A DNA stretch of 64,000 bases from Primula veris (Eukaryota; Streptophyta; Magnoliopsida; Ericales; Primulaceae): positions 26,657,342 to 26,721,341 of the forward strand of contig OY821745.1 of the NCBI GenBank assembly GCA_963682055.1, written 5' to 3'. The notes beneath the pieces were generated by a model. The model was given only the letters and a program-made list of their open reading frames with translations, was not told the origin of the DNA and searched no databases. The translations under genes and the position numbers were made by a program. Below are positions 21,142-32,313 of the stretch, one piece after another; position 1 is the first letter of the stretch, and every line of letters begins with the position of its first letter.

Positions 21142-22275
21142 ATGACTAATGAGGATCAAATACCCACCGTTTCTTCGGAAAACGTGCAGGGCGCACTTGT
21201 GATTGGCAGTAGCCATAACAATGCGAGCGCTGCGAGTGGGGGGGCTCAGGCTCAGGCTGAGGCCGAAGCTGCTGCGGCAAAGGCTGCGGCCGACGCTGCT
21301 GCGGCAGAGGCTGATGCTATGGCTGCGGCTGCGGCCGCAGCACAGGCTGCTGCTAAGGCTGCGGCCAAGGCAGCGCTTGTGGCTGCAGCCAGGGCAAAGG
21401 GCAAGGCTCCGGCAACACCGGCGATGCCAATGTTGCCAACCTCTCAACTGGAGAGACCGGAAAAGTTTAGGGGCAACAACTTCAAACGTTGGCAGCAAAA
21501 GATGCTGTTTTATTTAACTGCCCTTAATCTGACCCGGTTTCTTAAGGAGTCTGCACCCGTCCTAAGCGAGGACGATGAGGACGTGCAGACGGTTTTGGCG
21601 GTGGAAGCGTGGAAACACGGCGACTACCTATGCCGGAACTACATCCTGTGTGCTCTGGATGACACTCTCTTCAGTGTATTCGAGCCCAAGGCTTCTGCAA
21701 AGGAGCTTTGGGAGTCTCTCGAACGAAAGTACAAAGTGAATAACGCTGGCGCAAAGAAATTTGTCGTCACGGACTTTCACGAGTACATGATGACTGATGG
21801 GAAGAGTGTTATCGAGCAGGTTGAGGAACTCCAACTCATATACCATAGGCTTGAGGTTGAAGGGCTAGTTATCAACGAACCTTTCCAAGTGGCATTAATG
21901 ATTGAGAAACTGCCACCTTCTTGGAAAGAGTTTCAAAACTACCTGAAACACAAGCGAAAGGCTATGACCTTGGAGGGACTCATTGAGAGGCTCAATGTTG
22001 AGCAAAGCAACCGCCGATCCGGAAGGAAAGGCGGTGGCGGAGCAGGCAACGCGGTTGCCAAGGCCCATGTGGTTGAGGACGCTGTGTCTAAGCGGAAACG
22101 CTTTGACAGCGGAGTCGGTGCCTCTCTCAAGAAGAAATTCATGGGAGACTGCTTTGTGTGCAACAAACCGGGCCATCGTGCCGCGGATTGTAAGATGCGC
22201 ACCGACAAGCCCAAACCCCCCCCCAAAGAGGAAGTTCCAAGGGAAAGGGAGGAAGAGGGCACCTGCTCAAGCTAA
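21142..22275 (+). CDS. copia Gag (377 residues, frame ends early)
   Basis: Gag forms the virus-like particle and binds element RNA. The first in-frame ATG is at 21142 ([12 protein letters not shown]). Visible parts: an alanine-rich low-complexity stretch at residues about 32-95 with [17 protein letters not shown] repeats; a copia Gag core from about residue 105 ([19 protein letters not shown]); and one zinc knuckle [14 protein letters not shown] at residues 337-350. Nine C residues at 22216-22224 shift the frame, so it terminates at 22275 after an acidic tail instead of continuing into pol. In copy 1 the matching tract has eight bases and the frame stays open. Either this copy is mutated, the base is a sequencing error, or slippage restores the frame. 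Confidence 0.93.
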   Translation: MTNEDQIPTVSSENVQGALVIGSSHNNASAASGGAQAQAEAEAAAAKAAADAAAAEADAMAAAAAAAQAAAKAAAKAALVAAARAKGKAPATPAMPMLPTSQLERPEKFRGNNFKRWQQKMLFYLTALNLTRFLKESAPVLSEDDEDVQTVLAVEAWKHGDYLCRNYILCALDDTLFSVFEPKASAKELWESLERKYKVNNAGAKKFVVTDFHEYMMTDGKSVIEQVEELQLIYHRLEVEGLVINEPFQVALMIEKLPPSWKEFQNYLKHKRKAMTLEGLIERLNVEQSNRRSGRKGGGGAGNAVAKAHVVEDAVSKRKRFDSGVGASLKKKFMGDCFVCNKPGHRAADCKMRTDKPKPPPKEEVPREREEEGTCSS

Positions 22276-25200
22276 TGTGGCTGAGGGAGGAGATGATGCT
22301 GGACAGGACTATATGCACCTGAGTGCTGTGGTCTCGGAAGTGAACCTGGTGGGGAGCAACCCAAAGGAATGGTGGCTGGACACAGGCGCCACTAGTCACA
22401 TCTGTGCCAGCAAATGGATGTTCAAGACCTATACGGCCGTGGACAATGAGAGCTGCTTCATGGGGAACTCGGCTACTTCCAGGGTGGAAGAAAAAGGAAC
22501 CGTGCTGCTGAAGATGACATCGGGAAAGGAGCTCACACTGAATGGCGTGCTCCATGTGCCGGAAATTCGCAAGAATCTGGTTTCCGGGTCCGTGATGGTG
22601 AACAAAGGATTTAAACTTGTATTTGAATCTGCAAAAATTGTAATCACTTTAAACGGAATGTATGTAGGCCGTGGCTATATGACCAACGGCATATTTAAAT
22701 TAAATGTTGGTACTCCGGCTCCTAAAGCCGAGTTAGCTATTGAGGGTACTAAGGCTGAGGCCAGTACCAAGAATAATGTAATCGTGAATGTTGCCCAAGT
22801 GGCCAATAAAACTTCGTTTGCTTATTCTTGCGATTCATTTAATTTATGGCATGGTAGATTAGGTCATGTGAATGCTAATTCTATGAAGAAATTAATATCA
22901 CTGAATCTACTACCTAATTTTGTATTTGATAAACAACATAAATGTGAGGTTTGTGTTGAAGCAAAATTAACCAAGTCTTCGTATCAACATATTGAACGAA
23001 GTACTGAACCTCTCGGTCTAATACACACGGATGTATGTGACTTAAAGTTTATACAAACGCGAGGAGGGAAAAAGTATTTCATCACGTTTATAGATGATTG
23101 TACTAGATACTGCTATGTCTACTTAATGAGAAGTAAAGACGAAGCGGTAGAGAAATTCGCTCTTTATAAGACCGAAGTAGAGAATCAACTCAATAAAAAG
23201 ATTAAAATGTTGAGGAGTGATAGAGGCGGTGAATACGAAGCACCGTTTGCGCAGATATGCACAGAAAATGGCATTATACATCAAACGACAGCCCCATACT
23301 CTCCGGAGCAGAATGGGGTTGCCGAGCGTAAGAATAGGACGCTCAAGGAAATGATGAATGCTATGTTAATAAGTTCTGGGTTACCCCAGAACATGTGGGG
23401 GGAAGCGCTGCTTTCCGCCAACTATGTATTGAACAAGCTACCACATAAGAAACGTGATAAACCACCTTATGAACTATGGAAAGGCCATAGGCCGAGCTAT
23501 AAATTCTTAAGGGTTTGGGGTTGTCTCGCGAAGGTCCTTGTCTCGCTTCCTAAAAGAACGAGAATAGGGCCAAAGACGGTAGACTGTGTGTTCATAGGAT
23601 ATGCACAAAACAGTAGTGCTTATCGTTTTCTCGTGCACAAGTCGGATAATCCCGATGTGCATGCAGATACTATCATCGAAGCTCGAGAAGCTTCTTTCTT
23701 CGAGGAGATCTTTCCCCGCAAGTCTTCCGTAACTGTAGAGACTGAGGAGTCAAACAGTGAGGAAAATGTGGGGGCAAGTGAACCGTTGGAGGAAGAAGAA
23801 GAAGAGCCTCGACGTAGTAAAAGGGCTAGAAAGGAAACGACTTTCGGTCCAGATTTTGTAACCTTCATGATAGAAGGCGAACCGGCGACATTCAAACAAG
23901 CAATGTCATCCCCGGAAGCCCAATATTGGGAGGAAGCGATCAACAATGAGGTTGAATCGATATTACAAAATCACACTTGGGAACTAGTGGATCTACCATC
24001 CGGGTGTAAGCCACTAGGACACAAGTGGATCTTCAAGAGGAAGAGAAAGCTCGATGGAACAATCGAGAAATACAAGGCTAGGCTTGTAGTGAAAGGTTTT
24101 AGACAAACCGAAGGTGTCGACTATTTCGACACCTATGCTCCTGTCTCCAGGAAGACGTCAATCCGGATAGTCATTGCTCTCGCAGCACTGTTCGATCTGG
24201 AAATACATCAAATGGATGTTAAAACGGCGTTCTTGAATGGTGAGTTGGAAGAGGAAATTTACATGGAACAACCGGAAGGGTTTGTGGTTCCAGGTAAAGC
24301 TCACAAGGTGTGTAAACTTGTGAAGTCCTTGTATGGACTTAAACAAGCACCTAAACAATGGCACGAAAAATTTGATAGAGTGATGCTATCAAACAGTTTT
24401 CGGATAAACGAATGTGACAAATGCGTCTACGTAAAAGGAAATGAAAAGGACTACATGGTAGTCTGCCTCTACGTAGATGACATGATTATAATAGGGAGTA
24501 TTGATAACATCAACTCCACTAAGAAAATGTTGTCACAAAAATTCGAGATGAAAGACTTGGGTGTCGCTGATGTTATACTTGGTATGAAAATTACCAAGAC
24601 ATCAGACGGATATGCGCTATCTCAAACTCACTATGTCAGACAGATGCTTGACAAATTTGATAAAGATAGTAGAGCTACATCCAGGACTCCGATAGAGATC
24701 TCAACCACCCTGAAAAAGAACTTTGGGGAGAGTGTGAGACAATTGGAATATTCTCGAATAATAGGCAGTCTGATGTACGTCATGAACTGTACTAGACCAG
24801 ACAAAGCCAACTCAGTGAGTAGACTGAGTAGGTACACCAGTAATCCCAATGAGGAACACTGGAAGGCCATCATGAGACTTCTCAGATACATGAGATACAC
24901 AGCAGACCGAGGGTTGCATTATACCAGATATCCAGCTGTACTGGAAGGGTATTCTGATGCAAACTGGATCTCGGATTCCAACAGTACACGATCCACTAGC
25001 GGATATGTGTTCGTGATGGGAGGAGCAGCTGTCTCATGGAGATCATCCAAGCATACGTGCATAGCTAGATCAACTATGGAATCTGAGTTCATAGCGTTGG
25101 ATCTAGCAACAGAAGAGGCTGATTGGCTGAGAAGCTTTCTGGAAGGAATTTCAATGTGGCCGAAACCTGTCCCAGCAATAAGCATGCACTGCGATAGTCA

Positions 25201-25522
25201 GTCGGCTATTGGACGGGCGCAGGATCATATGTATAATGGAAAGTCCCGACATATTCGTCGGAGACATAAATCCGTAAGAGAATTGTTAGCTAACGGTGTG
25301 GTGTCCTTAGATTTTGTGAGATCTAAAGACAATATAGCGGATCCATTTACAAAAGGCTTGACTCAGGTAGGAGTTGAAGTTTCATCGAGGGGAATGGGGT
25401 TGAAGCCCATTAAACTGGAAACCTCCTCAGAGGCAACCCAACCCGAACTGGATTCTCCAGCGTCGGGTTCAACGGGAAAACCGAACTATGGGGGTGACCG
25501 AACAAAGCACTCGGGAACTTAA
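22225..25522 (+). CDS. copia Pol polyprotein: protease, integrase, reverse transcriptase, RNase H
   Basis: Open from the C tract to a TAA at 25520-25522. Aspartic protease: [10 protein letters not shown], catalytic Asp codon at 22379-22381. Integrase: an H/H/C/C zinc-binding region ([10 protein letters not shown] ... CEVC, about 22850-22950), then [15 protein letters not shown] and [11 protein letters not shown], which carry the D, D and E of the catalytic triad (about 23025-23330). Reverse transcriptase: from about 24020, with the YVDDM catalytic box at about 24470-24483. RNase [19 protein letters not shown] and [10 protein letters not shown], ending near DPFTKGL. No internal stop, so all enzymes look intact. 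It lacks its own ATG in a sensible place and would need to be made as a Gag-Pol fusion, which the C9 tract blocks here. Confidence 0.94.
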
Positions 25523-25990
25523 GTTCCCAGCCCATTTCTAGGATGAAAGAGTGATAGACCTAGACCATCTTAAGGGTGAGCATGAGGCTCTTAATGAAAA
25601 CAAGTATCTCGAAGGTCGAGAGGGGTGAGTCAGGACACCCTTGACTTGAAATCACCTATGACGAGTGTGTATGGCCGATACTATGTGATGAGCCATGGGC
25701 TAAATCACTAGAGCACTCGGTTGAACTTTGCCAAGGCAGTCCACGGCCAAATATGGACAACAACCAAAGGGCTTAGTAAGTGGTGTAGAGGGGACACTGT
25801 GTGCGCATTACCCTGGTATGCACAAACGCTAAAGGGTTCAAGGCTTAAAGGCTACCCAATATTAGCATATCAGATTTTACGTCACTACGGCAGGTTCAAG
25901 GCGCGCGCTACCTGTCCTTATGCAGTGAACTCTTGCGGTTTTCTCTCGTATGAATTTAGGAGCATTTTATTTTCAGCCAATTGCATTCAT
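25523..25990 (+). other. non-coding spacer between pol and the 3' LTR of copia copy 2
   Basis: About 470 bp with no domain-bearing ORF. It contains GAGGCTCTTAATG and AAGTATCTCGAAGG phrases of unknown role. No env-like or extra ORF. Confidence 0.6.
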
Positions 25991-25999
25991 GTGGGGGAT
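25991..25999 (+). promoter_or_regulatory. polypurine tract of copia copy 2
   Basis: GTGGGGGAT immediately before the 3' LTR TGTTGGG, in the position where plus-strand DNA synthesis is primed. Confidence 0.8.
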
Positions 26000-27605
26000 T
26001 GTTGGGAAAACATGTGAAAACATGGGTGTTTCCGAATGGTCACTGGACCAACTTCGAGTCATTATTTCGTGTAACAGCGCTGAGTTGTTTATACCGTACT
26101 CAACGTGGTTGAGTAGCCCGTGTGACGAGCTTCGTAACGGTATATCACATGACCTATTCGGAGAATGGGTGTGAATACAAAGTGGCTTCAAAGTTGGTAC
26201 CTCGGAAGCTCAAATCTGGAAAAAAAATCTGGAAAAAACGAAATGGTTAATGAGAAAACCATTTAGAATAATCCCATATTGGAAGATTAAGAGTTAATCT
26301 TACAATATATATACCATACCAACCCATGTAGTTATTAAACTAACATGTCCACATACACCTAAGAGTATTAGTGTGTACCACACACGCGCGCTCGCTCGTG
26401 TCTCGTGTCTCGTGTCTCGGGTCTCGGGTCTCGGGTCTCGGGTCTCGGGTCTCGGGCTCGGGCACGGGCACGGGCACGGGCGTGGGCGTGGGCTTGGGCT
26501 TGGGATTTGGGATTTGGGGAATGTCTCGGGTCTTGGGTCTTGGGTCTTGGGTCCAAACCCGAATAGGGAGTTTTGTATAAAATACAAAAGGAGTCCCTAG
26601 AGTTTCCAGCAAGAGAAACGTCAGCAATGAATGAGATTAAATGCTGCGGTTTCAGAATTAAATTGAGCGGATTCTGTGGGTGTAACTCCCGGAATTAATG
26701 ACCACAATTATGGCTGCGGTTTCTATAGAGCCTATAAAAGGCAGCCCTCCCCCTCTCATTTGAACACACCATCATACACACAACTCACAGCATAAGCATA
26801 CACTTAGTGAGAGAGAACCGCACCACCAACAGCTCGACCTGTGGTTCGGTGCCGGTTTCCATACGAACCACTCTGAGATAGAAGTTGTACCTTGGAAACA
26901 AAGTCCCGAAACCAGAAACCTTTAAAGGTGGTTCGGGAAATATTGTTTAAGGGAAACTGCTCAGCAGTTGCCTCTTCTTTTACTTTCTGTTATTTATTTT
27001 TCAGTCTTTTACTTTCTGTCCATTTCATTTCAGTACCGTTTCATTTCTGTAATTTACTTTCCTGTACTGTTTCTTTTCTGTATTTACATTTCAGTACTGT
27101 TTACTTTCAGTCTTTCGATTCTGTTATTTACTTTTCAGTTCTGTAATTTCCAGTATTTACAAAAAAAACAGTCCGGCAGTTTTTTATTTGTTAAAAACCA
27201 GTCCGGCAGGTTTTTATGCTTTAAAACCAGTCCAGTTTGTTTTGTTCAAAACCAGTCCGGCAGTTTGTTTAAAACCAGTCCGGCAGTTTGTTAAAACCAG
27301 TCCGGCAGTTTTGTTTAAAACCAGTCCGGCAGTTTGTTTAAAACCAGTCCGGCAGTTTGTTAAAACCAGTCCGGCAGTTTCTGTAAAACCAGTCCGGCAG
27401 TTTCTGTAAAACCAGTCCGGCAGTTTCTTTAAAACAGTCCGGCAGTTTCTTTATTTCAGTCCAGCAGTTTTATTTATTTGTTGAGTCAGGAATTGTAATT
27501 CATATTCCAATTGTGAGAATTAAAATTGTTTATTTCCTTTGCGTTCCTGTCTCTTTTATTTATTGTCCTTTCATTATTGTATTCGAAATAGTACCAAAAC
27601 CAACA
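26000..27605 (+). repeat. 3' LTR of copia copy 2
   Basis: 1606 bp, 40 bp longer than the 5' LTR because of unit-number changes in the two minisatellites. It is otherwise nearly identical, and ends CCAACA directly before the GAAGC duplication. Confidence 0.96.
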
Positions 27606-28797
27606 GAAGCAATAACATAGTGAGTGTAGTTACATTGTTGTAACAAATTTGTAAAGAGTGAATTATAAACTCATTTGTGAGTGAGTGATCGGATAGAGGC
27701 TTTGTAAGCGAGTGTTGCTTAAAAGCTCTAGGTCTTTTCATTCGGGATACTCATAAAGTGAGGGGGAGCTTAATCGGTTGATTAGCTCGTTAGGATTTGT
27801 AAATCGGAAAGAACATTTTAGTGAAATACTCGGTAGCGTGAATACCGAGGAGAGGACGTAGGCGTTTGCCGAACCTCTATAAACCGCGGTGTCAATTTCT
27901 TTTCCTAAACTTTTACTTTCCGCAACTTATATTGTTGCTTATTTTCTTGCTTGCGTTTAGGACTTCTAGCATTTCATTAACTTTATTAAACGCTTAAGCT
28001 TAGAATTGCAAAAAGTTGGGTTGTTAGTCGCACTTAATTTTAATTAGGCAAAAAGCGCCAAAAACCTTATTCACCCCCCCTAAGGTTTAACCACACGGGC
28101 CAACAATCGAGTCGACTCCCGTTCAATTTATGAGTATTCAAGTGTTTAAACTAGAATTTTTAACCATAGTTTGGTTTAAAACCTTCTAACTAAACACTCA
28201 CCCATAATTGAGTTTATAAGTTTGCTATTTACAAATATGTTACAAGAATAAAGCCACACTCACTAATTGATTGCTTACAATTAAACTAATATGTGAGATT
28301 TGATGATATTTGATCTTCTTTAAATTTGATCTACTATCTTCTTGATTTCCCCCTTTTGAGGTTTTGCTCTTCAATTGAGTTTTTGGGTTTTTGTTATTGG
28401 AGGAGTTGGAGAAATTGTGTATTTGTAAGCACTGGTTGTGTTTTGAGAGTGTGAGAGATGGATAGATGTGTTTTTGAGTTTATTTATGTCACGTGTCGTA
28501 ACTTTTAAAATAGCGCCAGTCCGATCGATCGAACTGGAATTTCGATCGATCATAATTCCTTACTAGAATTTTTAGCTCAATTCCGATCGATCAGAGTTGG
28601 TGTCCGATCGATCGGACTTTTCTGCACAGATTTTTCTGATTTTTTAAAACGCTCGTAATTTGTTTGGACTCCGAATCGACTTCTGTTTGAACCTTTGACT
28701 TCGTTATTCAATTCTCTATCATTTTAAGTTCAGAAATATACATTCTATATTTTTGGAAAAGAATAATTAAATCAATTATTGAACTAATGGTTCAACA

Positions 28798-29470
28798 TTG
28801 TTCTTTTGTTATCTCTTCAACTGCAACACTTTTAGGAAGAGAGTTAGGTAGGCTAGCAAAGTCGACTATGTTAGACTGGCAATAGCAAAAGGTGACATGT
28901 CAATCGAATTATGAATAACACTATTATCTACGAACTCAACCCGACCAGAGTCAAATTCGATTGTTTCTTCTTTTCTTATAAATACAACGCAATAGTTTAC
29001 CCACTGTTCGATTGACCATTTTAGTTTGGAGATGTGCAGTGCTATTTAAACGCAACTCAATTCCAAACTTGTTCCACAATATCAACAAAAAATGAACTAA
29101 GAATTTAGGATCTCGGTCTGAAGTTATGGATTGAGGAACTCCATGTAGACTAACAATTTCTTGAAAGAACGGTTTTGCCACATGATCTGCATCACTAGTG
29201 TTTCGATCCGGAATAAAATGCGTCATCTTAGGGAACTGATAAACATGACAAAGATTGAATCGTAACTCTGCTGTGTACGAGGAAGTTATGGTACAAAATC
29301 CGTAGGTCTTCACAAGGTTGTTACTGGACAGACAGAGACATGAACAATCCAGTATTTTTCTCCATCCCTATTGTATTTGATGATAAGGACAGTTTCGCAT
29401 AAAATTCTCGCATCTCGCTTTAATTGTGACCAACACGACTCTCAATTGCAGGCTTTAAAAGCCTGAACAA
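28798..29470 (-). pseudogene. Ty3/gypsy pol remnant, integrase core
   Basis: On the minus strand a frame at 28951-29313 gives integrase-core phrases: KMTHFIPDRNTSDADHVAK, FFQEIVSLHGVPQSITSDRD (the second catalytic Asp region) and STAHLQTKMVNRTVGKLLR, where the family has STAHPQTDGQTE-VNRTLGN. Upstream, NTGLFMSLSV resembles the linker before the core. Downstream, NSVIHNSIDMSPFAI precedes the break at 28798. Multiple stops and frame breaks show a dead copy. It continues at 18114 leftwards, across the nested LTR insertions. Confidence 0.85.
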
Positions 29471-29532
29471 TCAGCCATCAAGCAGCTAAATTCAGTGTTT
29501 TAATACATTTATCTATCATCACATAATTAATA

Positions 29533-29758
29533 CTTCCTCTATCCCAAAAAGAGGACCCCATTTGATTTTTTGATTCTCGCAAATTATGACACCGTTTTCA
29601 TTTACAGGATTATTTTTATGGTTAAATTTCTAAACATATTCATATTAGATGAGTATTGATAACAAATAATATTAAGCATTAATATAAGTCTAATGGTAAA
29701 TTAGTTAAATTGTAACCATATTAATTATTTTAACTATTTTTTGGGACGAAAAGAATAG
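29533..29758. mobile_element. Stowaway-like MITE
   Basis: About 226 bp flanked by TA on both sides. The left end CTTCCTCTATCCCAAAAAG pairs with the right end TTTTTTGGGACGAAAAG. CTCCCTC-GTCCCAAA-type ends with a TA duplication are typical of plant Tc1/mariner Stowaway elements. Non-coding. Confidence 0.65.
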
Positions 29759-30383
29759 TATATTTTCCGAAGTCTCCTAAAAGGTTCACATTTTAAATTT
29801 TATGAATCTGTATCTGTCTTTTAAGTGGTCAAAGTCAAATGTATAATCCTTGTTAGTTTCTATAAACCCGTTGCTAAAATTATTGCATTGTCATGATTGA
29901 TTTGAGGTCTAATGTTTCCATAAAAAGGGTAGAAACTTTTACTCTAAACTTATTATTTATTTTCTTATCGGTTTGCTTTGCCTATTTTGTGAATATGAAT
30001 TTTTAATTGAGGAAATTCTTAGTATGTCTGTCTATTCACTTTAAAATATAAGATTTTTACTTTCAACTCCACCAAGAGACGAACTCAAAAACAACTGACT
30101 AAGACGGTTTACATTAGACATACTACTATTAAGACGGTTCATCGGGTCGGAAAAAAGACGGTTTACATACATTCCATATAATTCTCTGTGGATTTCATAA
30201 TTTCGTTTAGAACACTAGTAGTCCCCCATATATTAGGTAAGCTATGCTAATAGTCCGATAATTGATATTGGTGCTGGTGGTGTCTCCTTATTAACTACCG
30301 GTCTGGATAAGAGGGGATCACCAATGCAACTTATTGAATCTTTGGGGATCAATCATGGTATAACTCAAACTATGAAGTCCATA
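29759..30383. other. intergenic, no gene seen
   Basis: AT-rich. A CGGTTTACATACA / AGACGGTTCATCGG motif recurs three times around 30100-30170. No other feature. Confidence 0.35.
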
Positions 30384-30708
30384 TCATACTACTATTAATA
30401 TAAGTCAATTCAAGACAAATCAAAGTGTCAAATTTTATCAATTTTTTTTAAAAATGCACATATTCTAATTTACTAATTACTCATATGTCATAATGCAATT
30501 TAAATAAATAATATGTTCATTCTCACATATCAATTTATCTATCAAACTATACTTTTATAACAATAAAATATCATATTACTGCTTATACTATATTAATTCC
30601 ATTATTTTTTTTATTTTTTTTAAAAAAATTAAATTCATTTATCCGGGATCATATTTATATACGTATCGCAATCGTATCGCAACCGTAACGCGTGAGCTAC
30701 GATCAGTA
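30384..30708 (+). mobile_element. Helitron-like element
   Basis: It starts A|TCATACTACTATTAATATAAG and ends with GTAACGCGTGAGCTACGATCAGTAG. It shares the 5' start and the GC-rich 3' hairpin region with the elements at 4034, 9238, 58817 and 59345. The terminal CTAG is altered. Confidence 0.5.
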
Positions 30709-32313
30709 GTATTTTGTTAAGTCAAGATTTCTCTCTAATTATGATATCATTTACTCATTACATGTTCCAACTTAGGTGATACTTTTCTTAATTACCAGTA
30801 TAACAAGTAAAATTTAATCAAATTCACACTTTCATTTCTTTTTATTGTTTAGTCACCAAGTATCAATTTGGAAGTTTATTTTGTCAGAGGCGTTAGATAT
30901 TCGAACACTAGTGAAACGGTCTACCCACCTGAGGCAATCCATGTACACTCCAAAGTTATCATTCATTAAGGAGACGTAATTCCAAAATCAAGAGATAAAA
31001 AGAAATGGGACCTGCAATCAAATTTAGAAGTTTATTTTTCTTTAGATAAATGACTTAATTTTAAGAGGCTTAAGAGTCTACAAAATTTCATTGCTTTAGC
31101 TGAAACTTTCAGCTAATTTAGGACGCATGCAAAACATATAGGACATAATTAACGTATGCTACAGCTACTCGGAAACTTAGCTTCGATTAACTGCGATCAC
31201 AATGGAAAACATATCGATCATTTTTTTTTGTTAGGCTTGAAGTTTTTTTTTTCCGACTCGATAACTACCACAAAATTCAGACACAGAAGATCTTAAACTT
31301 TGGAAATGCTAGAGGGTACTATGTTTGTTAAGTTGTTTAGAGTACTATATTTGTTAAGTTGTTTAGAGTACTAATTTTTGACAAACACGAGTCAACAAGT
31401 TTGTCCAATACTAGTTCGTGAAATATCTTCGGAACCGACCCAAAAATACCCTGAGAAAAGCTTAATTAACCAACTTTGAAGACATATTAGTCCCATACTC
31501 GACACAAAATAGGTTAGAAAGAGAGTATATATTGAGCGTAGCCCAGCCCCAGCGAGAAAATCCTGCCAGAACACCAAATAAGCACATCAAAAATCTCCAC
31601 GCGAGCCCACAGTGGTACGCGTATACGTATACATATAGTTGTATACTTGTAGACACTCCTGGAGGAATTAAACATATGTCATGCTGGATATATAGCCCTA
31701 GACACACATCACAAGCTTCTCCACTGACCAGTGATAGCAATCAGGTAATCATTAAAATGTTTTAGTAGCGTTTACTATATGTTAATAGCCATGAATGATT
31801 CACTGCATAACTGTCCTTTTTCTATAGTTACCTGGTTTCTGTTCAGTTTTCCATGTTTTGTGAACTGAGTATGAATAATTATTAGTAAATAAAAGAGGGC
31901 GATTGCACCGACTTAATAGGAGTATATTGAACCGGTGGGACTGAGATTAAGAATAAGACTCCACAAGCAAAAACTAAGAACAAAAAAAATGCGGGCAAAC
32001 TAAATTTGTGTTAGCAAGGGAAGTTTGAAAGAAGAAACCTCTCTATGGTTACCACTATCTAACATGCATACCTAAACTCTTCGGTAAGTGTTGAAGAGCT
32101 TGAAATACAAGTGACGTTGCCAGAATTTTAATTCAACAATAAGTACAGCCGTGCAAATAATGCTCACATTTAAGATCAAAATGCCGTAAACTACATCTCA
32201 TCATTACCTTCATAAAAGATACAACACAATGCTATGGCCTAAATTGCTCATGCAAATAGAAGAGGCCAAGTGCACAATCGAAATAAAAAATGCTGGATTC
32301 TACCTCACACAAT
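30709..32313. other. intergenic, with a possible unannotated plus-strand first exon
   Basis: No domain-bearing ORF. Around 31500-31745 (plus strand) a TATATATTGAGCG box is followed by a less AT-rich segment ending in CAATCAG|GTAATC, a good donor. This looks like a first exon or a non-coding transcript, but no downstream partner was found. The part near 32300 is probably the mTERF6 3' UTR. Confidence 0.3.

Larger units (their letters stand above)
19227..27605 (+). mobile_element. nearly intact Ty1/copia retrotransposon, copy 2 (8379 bp)
   Basis: Structure: 5' LTR 19227-20792, leader 20793-21141, gag 21142-22275, pol about 22225-25522, spacer 25523-25990, polypurine tract 25991-25999, 3' LTR 26000-27605. 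It is flanked by a perfect 5-bp duplication GAAGC (19222-19226 and 27606-27610). Domain order protease, integrase, reverse transcriptase, RNase H is diagnostic of Ty1/copia. The LTRs differ by only a few substitutions outside the minisatellites, so the insertion is recent. Two oddities: gag and pol are out of frame by one base at a C tract, and no canonical tRNA primer-binding site follows the 5' LTR. Confidence 0.97.
18532..28105 (+). mobile_element. solo LTR of a SIRE-like copia element, split by the intact copia insertion
   Basis: It begins TGTTGAACCATGGGTTC at 18532 and ends CACACGGGCCAACA at 28105. It is flanked by a perfect 5-bp duplication ATCGA (18527-18531 and 28106-28110). The two halves (18532-19226 and 27606-28105) give an LTR of about 1190 bp after removing the inner element and one copy of its target. 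Its U3 carries about six ACCGATCG-type words between 18778 and 18930. No internal domain of this element is present, so it arose by LTR-LTR recombination before the inner element arrived. Confidence 0.87.
18115..28797 (-). mobile_element. old solo LTR (minus strand) split by nested insertions
   Basis: On the minus strand it begins TGTTGAACCATTAGTTC at 28797 and ends in CACACGTCCCAACA at 18115. Its two halves (28106-28797 and 18115-18531) join into an LTR of about 1104 bp once the inner element and one copy of its duplicated target are removed. Flanks TTGTT and GTGTT are a decayed 5-bp duplication (4 of 5). It aligns along its length with the inner plus-strand solo LTR: same start, CGATCGATC repeats in U3, a TGATTAGCTCGTT block, an ACCTCTATA block and the terminal CACACG-CCCAACA. 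The CCCAACA end and layout resemble SIRE-type copia LTRs. It sits inside the gypsy remnant. Confidence 0.82.

Noticed and set aside
21203..21517. Arginine/leucine-rich and serine-rich ORFs in other frames over the gag alanine stretch
   Set aside because: They are out-of-frame readings of the GCN-repeat region of gag.
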